Shown: in pieces, positions 1 through 8,821 of the stretch
Layout: the number at the start of each line of letters is the position of its first letter
How positions within the stretch are numbered: position 1 is the stretch's first letter
Position numbers and translations under genes: made by a program
NCBI RefSeq assembly: GCF_002042965.1
Contig: NZ_MZNT01000004.1
Coordinates: forward strand, 62,001-126,000
Direction of reading: 5' to 3'
Origin: Paenibacillus sp. 32352
GTDB lineage: Bacteria > Bacillota > Bacilli > Paenibacillales > NBRC-103111
DNA: 64,000 bases
The notes under the pieces: model-generated
The model's input: the letters and a program-made list of their open reading frames with translations, nothing else
Database searches by the model: none
What the model was told of the DNA's origin: nothing

Positions 1-393
1 CTCTAGTGTATAGTTTGGCAGACCTTCCTGCCATCCAGTCATACGAATCTGCACGTTGTTGGCGATAAGCTCATCAATCTCTTTTGGAAAAAATTCTAGA
101 GGAAGCTTCATTAAATACTCGACTTCTTCCTTGGGTCTTTTCCAGTTTTCGGTTGAAAATGCATACATGGTCAGCACATTAATGCCGATAGCATTCGCAG
201 CCATAGTAATCTTTTTTACGTTTTTCATACCTGAATGGTGCCCCGCAATACGCGGCAAGCCGCGCTTCTGAGCCCATCGCCCATTGCCATCCATGATAAC
301 CGCAACATGGTTCGGAATATTATCGGCATCGATCCGTTCTACCCACTCGTCATTCTGAGCCTTGCTTCCAAACCATTTCTTGAAAGGCATCAT
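1..393 (-). CDS. uppS: Undecaprenyl diphosphate synthase, N-terminal part (3' end beyond window)
   Basis: Makes the C55 lipid carrier undecaprenyl diphosphate from farnesyl and isopentenyl diphosphates in the cytosol, for peptidoglycan and teichoic acid synthesis. The frame is open from 393 to the left edge (131 codons). It carries the cis-prenyltransferase signature MDGNGRWA, with the catalytic Asp at residue 35 (numbered from the ATG at 393). A second region of the family follows, around [11 protein letters not shown]. Two adjacent ATGs exist (393 and 390); GGAGGA seven bases upstream favours 393. It is last in the rpsB–tsf–pyrH–frr–uppS order also known from B. subtilis. A short hairpin terminator lies between it and frr, so expression from upstream would be partly attenuated. 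The C-terminal half is not visible. Confidence 0.95.
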   Translation of the reverse strand, partial: MMPFKKWFGSKAQNDEWVERIDADNIPNHVAVIMDGNGRWAQKRGLPRIAGHHSGMKNVKKITMAANAIGINVLTMYAFSTENWKRPKEEVEYLMKLPLEFFPKEIDELIANNVQIRMTGWQEGLPNYTLE

Positions 394-420
394 TTCTTTT
401 TCCTCCAATAAGGAAAGTGT

Positions 421-441
421 AAAAGCCCCCTCGAAAGGGGG
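421..441 (-). terminator. Intrinsic terminator between frr and uppS
   Basis: Six-base-pair G/C stem (426–431 with 436–441) closed by a TTCG tetraloop when read on the minus strand, followed by a short run of four T. It is compact and stable but the T tract is short, so partial read-through into uppS is likely. Confidence 0.6.
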
Positions 442-451
442 TCTTCTATCA

Positions 452-1006
452 TTATACTTCCATAATTTCCTTTTCTTTAGCTGCTAACACTTTCTCTACT
501 TCACCGATATATTTATCAGTAAACTTCTGGATGTCTTCTTGATGCTTGCGGGATTCGTCCTCAGAGATGCCCGACTTTTCCAGCTTCTTGATCTCATCGT
601 TTGCGTCGCGGCGAATGTTACGGATAGCAACCTTAGCTTCTTCACCGAATTTGCGAGTCATTTTCACCAGCTCGGTACGACGCTCTTCCGTAAGGGCCGG
701 AATCACAATGCGGATCATCGATCCATCGTTGGAAGGAGTCAATCCCAGATCGGATTTCATAATAGCCTTCTCAATAGCGGCGACGGAGCTTTTATCCCAT
801 GGCTGAATCATAAGGGTACGGGAGTCCGGTGTATTAATGTTGGCTAATTGATTAATAGGCGTCATAGCCCCGTAATATTCCACTTGAATGCGATCAAGCA
901 AAGACGGAGTCGCTCTGCCTGCCCGAAGGCTGGCCAACTCTCTCTTCAACGAACCGATTGCTTTTTCCATGCGGTCTTCCGCATTCTTTTTAATCGATTG
1001 TGGCAT
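452..1006 (-). CDS. frr: Ribosome recycling factor
   Basis: Splits post-termination ribosomes together with EF-G. The protein is 184 residues, essentially the family length of about 185. The N-terminal helix begins [16 protein letters not shown], followed by the conserved [14 protein letters not shown] segment. The C-terminal long helix contains the family run [14 protein letters not shown]. The ATG is preceded by an AGGGAG Shine-Dalgarno sequence that lies inside the last codons of pyrH, only five bases away, so the two genes are translationally close. Nothing is unusual in it. Confidence 0.97.
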   Translation of the reverse strand: MPQSIKKNAEDRMEKAIGSLKRELASLRAGRATPSLLDRIQVEYYGAMTPINQLANINTPDSRTLMIQPWDKSSVAAIEKAIMKSDLGLTPSNDGSMIRIVIPALTEERRTELVKMTRKFGEEAKVAIRNIRRDANDEIKKLEKSGISEDESRKHQEDIQKFTDKYIGEVEKVLAAKEKEIMEV

Positions 1007-1011
1007 AATCG

Positions 1012-1740
<729 letters not shown>

Positions 1741-1784
1741 TCACTACCCCCGTTCGTCAATCAGCTGTCATGCTCGTTTATGTT

Positions 1785-1811
1785 TAAAAAAGAAGGAACA
1801 CTAAGTGTTCC
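1785..1811 (-). terminator. Intrinsic terminator between tsf and pyrH
   Basis: A perfect seven-base-pair stem (1795–1801 with 1805–1811) around a three-base loop is followed on the minus strand by TTCTTTTTT. It would end most rpsB–tsf transcripts. I see no convincing promoter between it and pyrH, only 48 bases downstream, so pyrH probably depends on read-through. Confidence 0.75.
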
Positions 1812-1836
1812 CACGTTTTACTTTTCCGTATTTATG

Positions 1837-1886
1837 TACGGTAAATGATAAATTTCCGTTTCAGCAGCAACTTATCATTTACCGTA
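1837..1886. repeat. 15-bp perfect inverted repeat between tsf and pyrH
   Basis: Bases 1837–1851 are the exact reverse complement of 1872–1886, separated by 20 bases. The arms are A/T-rich with a central CGGTAAATG. There is no T tract beside it, so it is not a terminator by itself. It may be an mRNA hairpin protecting the 3' end of rpsB–tsf, or a protein-binding dyad. The function is unknown. Confidence 0.7.
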
Positions 1887-1931
1887 AGTATATCCAAATA
1901 AGTTAAGATAGGTTCTTACGAACTTCTCTTA

Positions 1932-2582
1932 TTATTTTTTCACTTGAGCCATAACTTCTTCAGCAAAGTTCTCTTGTTTTTTCTCCAAGCCTTCGCCCAA
2001 TTCAAAACGAACGAAACGACGGATTGTGATGTTCTCACCGATTGTTGCTACTTTTTCGTTGACCAGTTGTCCGATAGTTTTGTCTGGATCTTTAACGAAT
2101 GGTTGCTCCATCAAGCAGTACTCTTCATAGTATTTGCCAAGACGGCCTTCTACCATTTTTTGAACGATGTTAGCTGGTTTGCCTTCGTTCAAAGCTTGTG
2201 CAGTCAAGATTTCGCGTTCTTTATCCAATGCATCTTGAGGAACTTCTTCACGACGAACATACAATGGGCTCGAAGCCGCGATATGCATAGCAACGTCTTT
2301 AACAAATTCACGGAATTGATCTGTTTTACCAACGAAGTCGGTTTCGCAGTTAACTTCTACCAATACGCCAATACGGCCACCAGCGTGGATATAGGATTCT
2401 ACAGTGCCTTCAGTAGCAATACGGCCTGCTTTGTTAGCTGCTGCAGACAACCCTTTCTCACGAAGGATATCAGCTGCTTTGGACAAATCGCCGTTAGCCT
2501 CTTCCAACGCTTTTTTACAATCGAGCATACCTGCTCCTGTTCTTTCGCGCAATTCTTTAACCGATGCTGCATTAACTGCCAT
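1932..2582 (-). CDS. tsf: Elongation factor Ts
   Basis: Nucleotide exchange factor that releases GDP from EF-Tu. It has 216 residues, typical of the shorter Gram-positive form with one core subdomain. It begins [19 protein letters not shown]; the N-terminal [12 protein letters not shown] motif and the TDFVGK motif that contacts EF-Tu are both present. The ATG is preceded by an AAGGAGG Shine-Dalgarno sequence. It lies 90 bases after rpsB with a terminator-like hairpin between them, which would lower EF-Ts relative to S2. An antisense frame stays open across this gene, which I treat as a codon-bias artefact. Confidence 0.97.
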   Translation of the reverse strand: MAVNAASVKELRERTGAGMLDCKKALEEANGDLSKAADILREKGLSAAANKAGRIATEGTVESYIHAGGRIGVLVEVNCETDFVGKTDQFREFVKDVAMHIAASSPLYVRREEVPQDALDKEREILTAQALNEGKPANIVQKMVEGRLGKYYEEYCLMEQPFVKDPDKTIGQLVNEKVATIGENITIRRFVRFELGEGLEKKQENFAEEVMAQVKK

Positions 2583-2615
2583 GGTTTGGCCTCCTTATAT
2601 TTTGTCTATGACCCT

Positions 2616-2657
2616 AAAAAAAGGGCGGTGAAAGGATTTTGCACCTTTGAACCACCC
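2616..2657 (-). terminator. Terminator-like hairpin between rpsB and tsf
   Basis: A seven-base-pair stem with one G·U pair (2623–2629 with 2651–2657) encloses a second five-base-pair stem (AAAGG/CCTTT). Seven T follow on the minus strand. It has the full form of an intrinsic terminator inside an operon, so it probably acts as an attenuator that sets the rpsB:tsf ratio. Confidence 0.7.
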
Positions 2658-2672
2658 TTTCCTATTCAGCCA

Positions 2673-3371
2673 TTAAGCTGTTGTTTGTTCACCTTGATGT
2701 GCTTCGATAACTGCATCAGCAATTTTAGCTGTCAGCAATTTCACGGCACGGATCGCATCGTCGTTACCAGGGATAACATAATCGATTTCGTCCGGATCGC
2801 AGTTAGTATCAACGATACCAACGATTGGGATACCCAATTTGCGAGCTTCCGCAACCGCGATACGCTCTTTACGAGGATCGATTACGAACAATGCGCTTGG
2901 AAGACCCTTCATATTCTTAATTCCGCCAAGGAATTTCTCCAAACGATCTTTTTCCTTGCGAAGAATAATAACTTCTTTCTTAGGAAGCACTTCGAAAGTA
3001 CCGTCTTCTTCCCATTTCTCAAGCTGTTTCAAGCGATCGATACGCTTTTGAATGGTTTGGAAGTTGGTCAACGTACCACCCAACCAGCGTTGGTTGATGT
3101 AGTACATTCCGCAACGCTCTGCTTCTTCCGCAACGGAATCTTGAGCTTGCTTCTTAGTACCTACGAACAAAATCGTGCCGTTCTCATCAGCAACAGATTT
3201 TACGAAGTTGTAAGCTTCTTCCACTTTCTTGACCGTTTTTTGCAGGTCGATAATGTAAATACCGTTTCTTTCAGTGAAGATGTAACGATCCATTTTAGGA
3301 TTCCAACGACGGGTTTGATGACCGAAGTGTACCCCAGCTTCCAAAAGCTGTTTCATGGAGATTACTGCCAT
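2673..3371 (-). CDS. rpsB: 30S ribosomal protein S2
   Basis: Component of the small ribosomal subunit, binding near S1 and the head–body junction. It begins [19 protein letters not shown] and carries the family signatures [17 protein letters not shown] and [13 protein letters not shown] chose the ATG at 3371 because GAGGAGG lies nine bases upstream; the in-frame GTG at 3377 sits too close to that site. It is the first gene of an operon with its own promoter and a leader of about 120 bases. That leader is long enough for autoregulation by S2, which is known for rpsB in other bacteria but not demonstrable here. Confidence 0.97.
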   Translation of the reverse strand: MAVISMKQLLEAGVHFGHQTRRWNPKMDRYIFTERNGIYIIDLQKTVKKVEEAYNFVKSVADENGTILFVGTKKQAQDSVAEEAERCGMYYINQRWLGGTLTNFQTIQKRIDRLKQLEKWEEDGTFEVLPKKEVIILRKEKDRLEKFLGGIKNMKGLPSALFVIDPRKERIAVAEARKLGIPIVGIVDTNCDPDEIDYVIPGNDDAIRAVKLLTAKIADAVIEAHQGEQTTA

Positions 3372-3497
3372 CTTCACACACCTCCTCTAAATTGGTTTTT
3401 TGGGTCTCCTCCGCAAGTCGCATCTTCGACATAAAACTACCGGAATCGGCAGCACCATTATGCGAATTAACCTGCGTGCGTTTTAACACCGTCAATA

Positions 3498-3526
3498 AAT
3501 ATACCACAACTGAATATCGTATGCAA
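3498..3526 (-). promoter_or_regulatory. Sigma-A promoter of the rpsB operon
   Basis: On the minus strand: TTGCAT (3521–3526), a 17-base spacer, then TATATT (3498–3503) with an extended TGG just before the -10. Spacing is ideal. It lies immediately after the terminator of the flagellar operon and about 120 bases before the rpsB start. Confidence 0.75.
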
Positions 3527-3540
3527 CATCTTCTATTATT

Positions 3541-3574
3541 AGAACAAAAGCCTAACCTCATTCAAGGTCAGACT
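3541..3574 (-). terminator. Terminator of the fla/che operon
   Basis: A ten-base-pair stem with two G·U pairs (3549–3558 with 3565–3574) and a six-base loop, followed by TTTTGTTCT on the minus strand. It starts two bases after the stop codon of the last gene of the flagellar operon and thus marks its 3' end. Confidence 0.75.
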
Positions 3575-3575
3575 C

Positions 3576-4076
3576 TTATTGTGACGTTAAATTCGTAAGA
3601 ACCTGTGTCAGATCCTGCGGACCCTTAAAGACGTGCACGCCCGCAACGATCTTATCATTCAGCTGCTGCTTGTACATCGCATCCTCGAACGCTTTACGAT
3701 CGCTGATAACCCCGCTCTGCTGCAGCAAGTCGGCTACGTTCCCCGCGGTAAGCCCCTTGGATATGAAGATATAAGTTTCCTTGGCAGGCTCCTTCGCAGC
3801 TTGGGCAGGCGCGTTTGCCGCTTGCTTCTCCTTCTCTTCCTTAAGCTTCTGCTGTACCAAAGCATCCGCCTGCGCTTGATTATACAATTTCTGATCCAAC
3901 TCATTCACTTGAAAATATTTGGAGGCTGCTTCCTTCAGCTTTTGCTTATCAAGCTCCTGGAGCTCCAATCCATTAGCCTGCTGAGGGGATACCGCAATAT
4001 TCATAACCTGCAGCAATAAGGCCCCGGCTATAAGGCCTAAGCCCAACCCGAATAAAAGCGATCTATTTTTGAGCAT
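3576..4076 (-). CDS. Membrane-anchored protein with MltG-like (YceG) LysM-like segment, no catalytic domain
   Basis: 166 residues. Residues 8–28 form one hydrophobic segment (signal anchor). Residues 40–95 are charged, Gln/Lys/Ala-rich and probably helical. The last 60 residues resemble the LysM-like subdomain that precedes the catalytic part of the endolytic transglycosylase MltG: an 'I.KGLTAGNVADLLQQSGVI' beginning and a 'GVHVFKG' strand. The catalytic region is missing. It overlaps the swrB-like gene by 14 bases, has GGAGG nine bases before its ATG, and is the last gene of the fla/che operon. I do not know its function. A role at the cell wall near the flagellum is inference from the segment and position. 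Confidence 0.8.
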   Translation of the reverse strand: MLKNRSLLFGLGLGLIAGALLLQVMNIAVSPQQANGLELQELDKQKLKEAASKYFQVNELDQKLYNQAQADALVQQKLKEEKEKQAANAPAQAAKEPAKETYIFISKGLTAGNVADLLQQSGVISDRKAFEDAMYKQQLNDKIVAGVHVFKGPQDLTQVLTNLTSQ

Positions 4077-4647
4077 TCAACTGTTCCTCCTGCTTGGCTA
4101 ATTGAAGGATCAGGTTGACCTCACCTTTGTTCATGTTTAATTTTTTCGCAATGTGGTCCGTCGATTTCCCTTGCTCATGGAGCTCGAATAATTCCGCATA
4201 TCGGTTTCTGATATTCATTCCTTCCGGTTCACTCTGGGGCTCGGAATGATCTGTGCCCTGCAGCTGGTCGATCTCTAGCTGAGCAGCCGCCGCTTCAGCA
4301 AAATCGATGCGTCCTACAGGTTGATCAAGTTGCTTCTGAAGATCCGCGTAAGCCGCACCAAGCTTCAGCAATTCCTGGTTGGAATGAGCGAATTGATGTT
4401 CCAAGCTTTCCAATCTGGACGACAGCTTGGCTTGATGAATTTCATGATCCTTCTTGAGCTCTGCCAGTTGACGAATCAATGCCTCATTCTGCTCCTCCAG
4501 CTCACCGGCAAAATGCTCCATGGTTTGTTCAATTTCGTTGATGCTGGGCGATGACTTCCCATTGGACGTGTTTGTCTTCGGTACAAGTGTGGCATACACA
4601 ATAAACACCAAGCCAACGAGTACAATATATACCCAAGGTTGATACAA
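4063..4647 (-). CDS. swrB: SwrB/YlxL-like membrane protein with coiled coil and HTH-like C-terminus
   Basis: Occupies the place of swrB (ylxL) in B. subtilis, between sigD and rpsB. SwrB there promotes assembly of the flagellar export apparatus and swarming. One transmembrane helix lies near the N-terminus (about residues 5–22). A long charged coiled coil follows (about 45–115). A C-terminal helix-turn-helix-like unit reads GKSTDHIAKKLNMNKGEVNLIL. I place the start at the TTG at 4647, because AAAGGTG lies six bases ahead; the GTG at 4656 is part of that ribosome site. Assignment rests on architecture and synteny rather than strong sequence identity, so the symbol is provisional. Confidence 0.7.
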   Translation of the reverse strand: MYQPWVYIVLVGLVFIVYATLVPKTNTSNGKSSPSINEIEQTMEHFAGELEEQNEALIRQLAELKKDHEIHQAKLSSRLESLEHQFAHSNQELLKLGAAYADLQKQLDQPVGRIDFAEAAAAQLEIDQLQGTDHSEPQSEPEGMNIRNRYAELFELHEQGKSTDHIAKKLNMNKGEVNLILQLAKQEEQLNAQK

Positions 4648-4689
4648 TCTTATCACCTTTTTCTGCTAGTCACGTACCTTCTGCGATGA

Positions 4690-5013
4690 TTACAGGGATA
4701 AATCGATGTGCCTTCCTTTGAAGGGATGCTCATTCATCTCCATGGAAGCAGGGTTGGAATCCGCATCCCCTTTTTTCCTTGGAGATTTTTTAGAGCGGCT
4801 CTCGGATTTTTCCTTCTCTTTATCGAAAAGGGCTGCTTTATGCGCATGCTCGCTTTTTCCCGCCAGCTGCCGTTCTTTCTCCGTATGCTTCAAGGTATCA
4901 TCGGCAAGCAAAGCCTGGTCCTGAACCGGCTTTTGATTCAACTGGTTTTGCTTCAATCCGGCTTCATCGTTCTTGTGCAAAACAAACTGCAGCTCCACAG
5001 GCCTCAAGCTCAT
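4690..5013 (-). CDS. Unrecognised small hydrophilic protein of the flagellar operon
   Basis: 107 residues, highly charged (Lys/Glu/Asp/Gln-rich), with no membrane segment or cysteine. The N-terminus (MSLRPVELQFVLHK) and the last ten residues (HPFKGRHIDLSL) look ordered; the middle is low complexity and probably disordered. The ATG has GGGAGGG seven bases upstream. It sits between fapA and the swrB-like gene in the same direction. I do not recognise a family with certainty, although short proteins with a similar ordered head and tail occur in flagellar clusters of other Firmicutes. Confidence 0.75.
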   Translation of the reverse strand: MSLRPVELQFVLHKNDEAGLKQNQLNQKPVQDQALLADDTLKHTEKERQLAGKSEHAHKAALFDKEKEKSESRSKKSPRKKGDADSNPASMEMNEHPFKGRHIDLSL

Positions 5014-5042
5014 CGCAATCCCTCCCTAAGCTGGTTTATGCT

Positions 5043-6449
5043 CTATGTAATGGGAATCATGGCAATGTCCCCATTCGCCAATTGAAACTTAACGTGGGAA
5101 ACGTGATCTTTTATAAATTTCGTATACCTGCCTATTACAATTTTGACTCCACTATATATAGTAGAAACAACTTCAACTTTGGCTTTATCCGAATCTTCCA
5201 GCGAACGCTCAATTTCAAATATACGTTCCTTGTACCCGGCCTGCTCTTCAGCAATTTGCTTCTTGGTATGGTTAAGCTTGATTCTCATCGAAACTTTATC
5301 CGGTCCAAGCTGCCCTGCTGCCGCTAATTGATCCAGTAATGCTAGCGCTTTCTCGGTTTTGTCGAAGTTCTCGTTAACCGACTTCAGCTGCGAACGAAGC
5401 TGAACCAGCTCATTTCGCAATTCAGGCAGTACGCCGACCTCAATGACCGTTGCCGTTGACATGGAATTACCTATCGTTCTGGCTACAACGTTCTCACCCG
5501 ATTGAATGACTCCACCGACTATTAAGCCTTTGGTGCCTTTACAAATGACATTTTTGGACGCGCGAATATTGGAATGCATAATACTTTGGGTTACAAAGAT
5601 TTCTTCGGCTATAACCGTCGCATCCTGAATAAAGGAGCTTTTCACTCTTTTTCCCGCTCGAATCATAGCTTTATTATGGCCAAGAATTCCGCCGTTGATT
5701 TCGATAGAGCCTTCTGCCTCGAGATCTGCTCCCTCTACGCTTCCGGTAATCCGGAGATCTCCCGCAGCCTTGATTTTAAACCCGCTCAAAACATTGCCCC
5801 GGATCACGACGGAACCGACAAAATCGATATTTCCAACGTTATAATCAACGTCTCCATTGACCTCAAAGATCGGGAATACATTAATTTTGTCGCGCTCCGT
5901 TGTCACAATCATTCCATCAATAGCCGCGTAAAGCGCTTTTTGCTCGGGATCGGCAACTACGTTTTTGCCGATTTTCAAGCGGGCTTCCTTCCCATCCTTA
6001 GGAGGAAGAACTTCACCGGTAACCGCTTTGCCTGGAGTACCTGCGGTTGCCGGCATTTTTTGGGCAAGCAATTGGCCTTTGCGAACATTGCTAATGGTCG
6101 TTATTTCTCTATAATCGACTTTGCCGCTCTCCAGCTCGGCTGGCTTCTTTGCATCACTTGCTACCTCATAAGCAAGCTTAATGTAACCATCTTTGCCCGG
6201 AATGGGTGAAGTGCCGCTCGCAACCAGTGTTTTGGATTGAAAGTAAGCTTTAGGATTGCGGGCAATCGAGGTAAGCATATCTAAATCAATGCCATGTACA
6301 ATATGATAGGAATGGAGCAACTCTTCCAACTGAGTTAACGTTACCTCCAAGCCCTCCTCCGGCTGCTTAAACTGAAGAAAGGCTTGGGCCTTGTCGTCCG
6401 ACAATGTGATCTCGGCATAATAACTTAGCGGAATCGAAGATTCACTCAT
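5043..6449 (-). CDS. fapA: FapA/DUF342 family protein (flagellar assembly protein A)
   Basis: About 468 residues. An N-terminal segment is followed by a right-handed beta-helix with many Val/Ile/Gly repeats (for example VVIRGNVLSGFKIKA and GSIEINGGILGHNKA, about residues 195–330). A coiled coil follows (about 335–415) and then a short C-terminal domain. This is the FapA/DUF342 pattern, known from flagellar loci and linked in Vibrio to polar localisation of signalling proteins. I take the ATG at 6449 with GGGGGAG ahead; an in-frame TTG at 6476 that overlaps the sigD stop has no ribosome site. It is directly downstream of sigD and presumably co-transcribed. Confidence 0.85.
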   Translation of the reverse strand: MSESSIPLSYYAEITLSDDKAQAFLQFKQPEEGLEVTLTQLEELLHSYHIVHGIDLDMLTSIARNPKAYFQSKTLVASGTSPIPGKDGYIKLAYEVASDAKKPAELESGKVDYREITTISNVRKGQLLAQKMPATAGTPGKAVTGEVLPPKDGKEARLKIGKNVVADPEQKALYAAIDGMIVTTERDKINVFPIFEVNGDVDYNVGNIDFVGSVVIRGNVLSGFKIKAAGDLRITGSVEGADLEAEGSIEINGGILGHNKAMIRAGKRVKSSFIQDATVIAEEIFVTQSIMHSNIRASKNVICKGTKGLIVGGVIQSGENVVARTIGNSMSTATVIEVGVLPELRNELVQLRSQLKSVNENFDKTEKALALLDQLAAAGQLGPDKVSMRIKLNHTKKQIAEEQAGYKERIFEIERSLEDSDKAKVEVVSTIYSGVKIVIGRYTKFIKDHVSHVKFQLANGDIAMIPIT

Positions 6450-6472
6450 TATTCTCCCCCACTTTCTTCCGA

Positions 6473-7258
6473 TCAAGTTTCTTGAAACAGCTGCGTCTTA
6501 AAGCGGCTCAATGAGCCACGAAGACGTAAAATCGCTTTGGAATGAAGTTGTGAGATTCTAGATGGCGATAAGCTCATGACTTCCGCTATTTCACTTAGCG
6601 ATAGCTCCTCATAATAAAATAAGGAGACTACGGTTCGTTCCTTATCCGTTAGACGCTCTATAGCCTTTGCCAGCGTTTCTTTCAAATAAAACTCATTCAC
6701 CTTATATTCAGGGTTTTTGGCCTTCTCGTCAATTAACAGAGATAGCCGCGTCTCGGAATCTTCTTCTCGGATAGGATCATCAATGGAGCAAACGGTAGTA
6801 ATTGCAATTTCCTGAACCATCTGCTGAAACTCGTTCTCGCTGACTTGTAAATAGGAACTGATTTCCGCATCCGTCACGGAACGCAAGTACTGCTGCTCCA
6901 GCAATTGATATGCTTCTTCGATTTTTTTGGACTTTTCCCTGATCGAACGCGGTACCCAGTCTCCCTGGCGCAGCCCGTCGATAATAGCGCCCCGAATCCG
7001 CCAGGAAGCATAGGTTTCAAACTGAAGACCGCGTTCATAATCAAACTTCTCTATAGCATCGATAAGACCCATGACACCATAGCTTGCCAAATCATCTTTC
7101 GATACATTTTTGGGCAGACCGATAGACAGACGGTTCGATACATATTCGACCAGTGGCAAATAGTTCTCAATCAGTGACTGTTTAGCTTCAATTACACCGA
7201 ATTCCTTCCACTGCTTCCACACATCGATATTCGGTAAATGCGATTTTTGTTGAATCAT
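6473..7258 (-). CDS. sigD: RNA polymerase sigma factor SigD/FliA (flagellar sigma-28)
   Basis: Directs RNA polymerase to late flagellar, chemotaxis and autolysin promoters. It has 261 residues. Region 2 includes DLASYGVMGLIDAIEKFDYERGLQFETYASWRIRGA in two conserved stretches, followed by the short region 3 and region 4 with the HTH LSLSEIAEVMSLSPSRISQLHSKA. FliA-type length and the VPRSIR motif after region 2 set it apart from SigA and SigB. It comes near the end of the 31-kb operon, an arrangement that in B. subtilis makes SigD level dependent on transcript reaching the distal end. No flgM is seen in the window. Confidence 0.96.
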   Translation of the reverse strand: MIQQKSHLPNIDVWKQWKEFGVIEAKQSLIENYLPLVEYVSNRLSIGLPKNVSKDDLASYGVMGLIDAIEKFDYERGLQFETYASWRIRGAIIDGLRQGDWVPRSIREKSKKIEEAYQLLEQQYLRSVTDAEISSYLQVSENEFQQMVQEIAITTVCSIDDPIREEDSETRLSLLIDEKAKNPEYKVNEFYLKETLAKAIERLTDKERTVVSLFYYEELSLSEIAEVMSLSPSRISQLHSKAILRLRGSLSRFKTQLFQET

Positions 7259-7276
7259 AACCGGTTGTCACCACCC

Positions 7277-7702
7277 TTATTCTTCCGCCATACGACGTAC
7301 CGCTTGCGCCATCTCTCCTGGTTCCATGCTATTAGTCTTGCTGGACAGCTTCGGTGGATTTAACGGAGCGAATCCTGAATCCATCGAGGGTGCTTTCGGA
7401 TCAAGAGAATCCTTTAACATTTGATGGAGGGAAGCATCGTCCTCCGGAGTTTGCAAATCCAGAGCCGCTCCCTTTCCCTCTTCATCCGATACGCCATCTT
7501 TCAAATCGGTATTCAACTGATTAAGACCGGCTATTGTGCCGAGAATCCACCTGAATAAAAAAATCACAATAAATACGATAGCAAAGCTGTATACGCTTCT
7601 TAACAAGCTCGTTGTCCAAACATTCGTTGAAATTGAGCTTATGAACGTAATTACTAATGAAATAAGGCCGATAATCAGGTTCCATCGAACTGTTCCAATC
7701 AT
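7277..7702 (-). CDS. Unrecognised membrane protein between cheD and sigD
   Basis: 141 residues. Two hydrophobic helices (about residues 7–25 and 35–56) are followed by a hydrophilic, acidic and Ser/Pro-rich tail of about 85 residues ending in QAVRRMAEE. The ATG has AAAGGAG ten bases upstream, overlapping the end of cheD; the gap to sigD is 18 bases. B. subtilis has no gene at this position, so it is an insertion relative to that operon. No motif points to a function; a membrane-associated role in motility is guesswork from context. Confidence 0.8.
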   Translation of the reverse strand: MIGTVRWNLIIGLISLVITFISSISTNVWTTSLLRSVYSFAIVFIVIFLFRWILGTIAGLNQLNTDLKDGVSDEEGKGAALDLQTPEDDASLHQMLKDSLDPKAPSMDSGFAPLNPPKLSSKTNSMEPGEMAQAVRRMAEE

Positions 7703-7705
7703 TAG

Positions 7706-8200
7706 CTAAAGCTCCTTTACTCCATTTTGAACGCTGCGAATGACCAGGGTGCCCGTCTCACAATCAAATTCAATTGTTCTTCCGTAATTGCCGCCCGTGT
7801 CTTCAGCCTTCAAAGGGATCAAATAACGCTTTAACATTTCCTTGCAAGACTCTACGTTTCTCGGTCCGATTCTCATGGTGTCCGAATTACCGCCGAAAGC
7901 GAACATTTGGGAGCCTCCAGCCATCTTGGCTTCCATTCTGCTTATGGATGCGCCCAAGCTCTCCATACGCTGAATCATTTCAGGAACTGCCGTATCCGCA
8001 TACTTTGCAATGTTAAGCGTTCCTTCTCTGGCAATTTCCGAAGTCGGCAGCATCACGTGCGCCATCCCGGCAACCTTCGCTTTAGCGTCATATAACGTAA
8101 GCCCTACGCAGGACCCTAAACCCGTCGTCTTCAACACTCCGGTCAAGTGAGCAACATTCAGGTCCGCCATGCCTACCTTGATGAACTTATCCTGGATCAT
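7706..8200 (-). CDS. cheD: Chemoreceptor glutamine deamidase CheD
   Basis: Deamidates glutamines in chemoreceptors and binds CheC, increasing CheC phosphatase activity. It has 164 residues with the catalytic-cysteine motif GLGSCVGLTLYD and the histidine in GMAHVMLP. Near the C-terminus the strand KAEDTGGNYGRTI matches the family. Its ATG lies within the cheC 3' end (four-base overlap), the usual coupling of these partners. Confidence 0.95.
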   Translation of the reverse strand: MIQDKFIKVGMADLNVAHLTGVLKTTGLGSCVGLTLYDAKAKVAGMAHVMLPTSEIAREGTLNIAKYADTAVPEMIQRMESLGASISRMEAKMAGGSQMFAFGGNSDTMRIGPRNVESCKEMLKRYLIPLKAEDTGGNYGRTIEFDCETGTLVIRSVQNGVKEL

Positions 8201-8817
8201 AGAGAATCTACTCCCAGGGCTTTAAAAATTTTATCGAACGATTCTGGATCAGGAATTAAGAAGAAGTGGCCCTTGACTTCCTCATTCCCGTCCAAAAACT
8301 TCGTATCAATTAACAATGCGTGATCGCCCATTTGACCGAATTGTAGGAGACCAAAGCTGAGAATCGCTCCCGCCATATCAATGGCTATGGAAGGTACGGT
8401 TGGCGACATGGCCAATTGCGTGAAATCTGCAAGGGAGGACAAATAAGATCCAGCCAAAATATTGCCAATCTCACTCAAAGCAGAAAGTTCCATCTCTGTA
8501 TAATTTTCGTCATGAGTCGCCATAATTCCTACCAAACTGCGCAACAATTTTTTGGCTGACTCCAATGTTAAGATAAAAAATAGATTCCCGGGCGTTTCTC
8601 CCTCAACCCGAAGGAAAATCGCGATGACGACTTCTTCCGCACCGCCTACACTGTCTGCGATTTCTTCAAACGCAACAACACGCACCTTGGGTACCAGCAT
8701 GTCAACGGGCTTATCCAAAAGCTTGGATAAGCCCGTTGCCGCATGACCTGCGCCTATGTTGCCGACTTCCTTAAGCACATCCATTTGAAAATCTGCTAGT
8801 CGGTTGAATAATTCCAC
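8197..8817 (-). CDS. cheC: CheY-P phosphatase CheC
   Basis: Removes phosphate from CheY-P and participates in adaptation with CheD. It has 206 residues and contains both pseudo-repeated active sites of the family. The first is in MDVLKEVGNIGAGHAATGL and the second in ELSALSEIGNILAGSYL; each keeps the E...N pair. It is encoded between cheW (four bases after) and cheD (overlap). Length and motifs are standard. Confidence 0.95.
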   Translation of the reverse strand: MELFNRLADFQMDVLKEVGNIGAGHAATGLSKLLDKPVDMLVPKVRVVAFEEIADSVGGAEEVVIAIFLRVEGETPGNLFFILTLESAKKLLRSLVGIMATHDENYTEMELSALSEIGNILAGSYLSSLADFTQLAMSPTVPSIAIDMAGAILSFGLLQFGQMGDHALLIDTKFLDGNEEVKGHFFLIPDPESFDKIFKALGVDSL

Positions 8818-8821
8818 GCGA

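Noticed and set aside
1944..3434. 496-codon forward-strand open frame across tsf and rpsB
   Set aside because: It is antisense to two certain ribosomal-operon genes and to the hairpin between them, is Phe/Cys-rich, has no ribosome site, and such frames arise from the codon bias of highly expressed genes.
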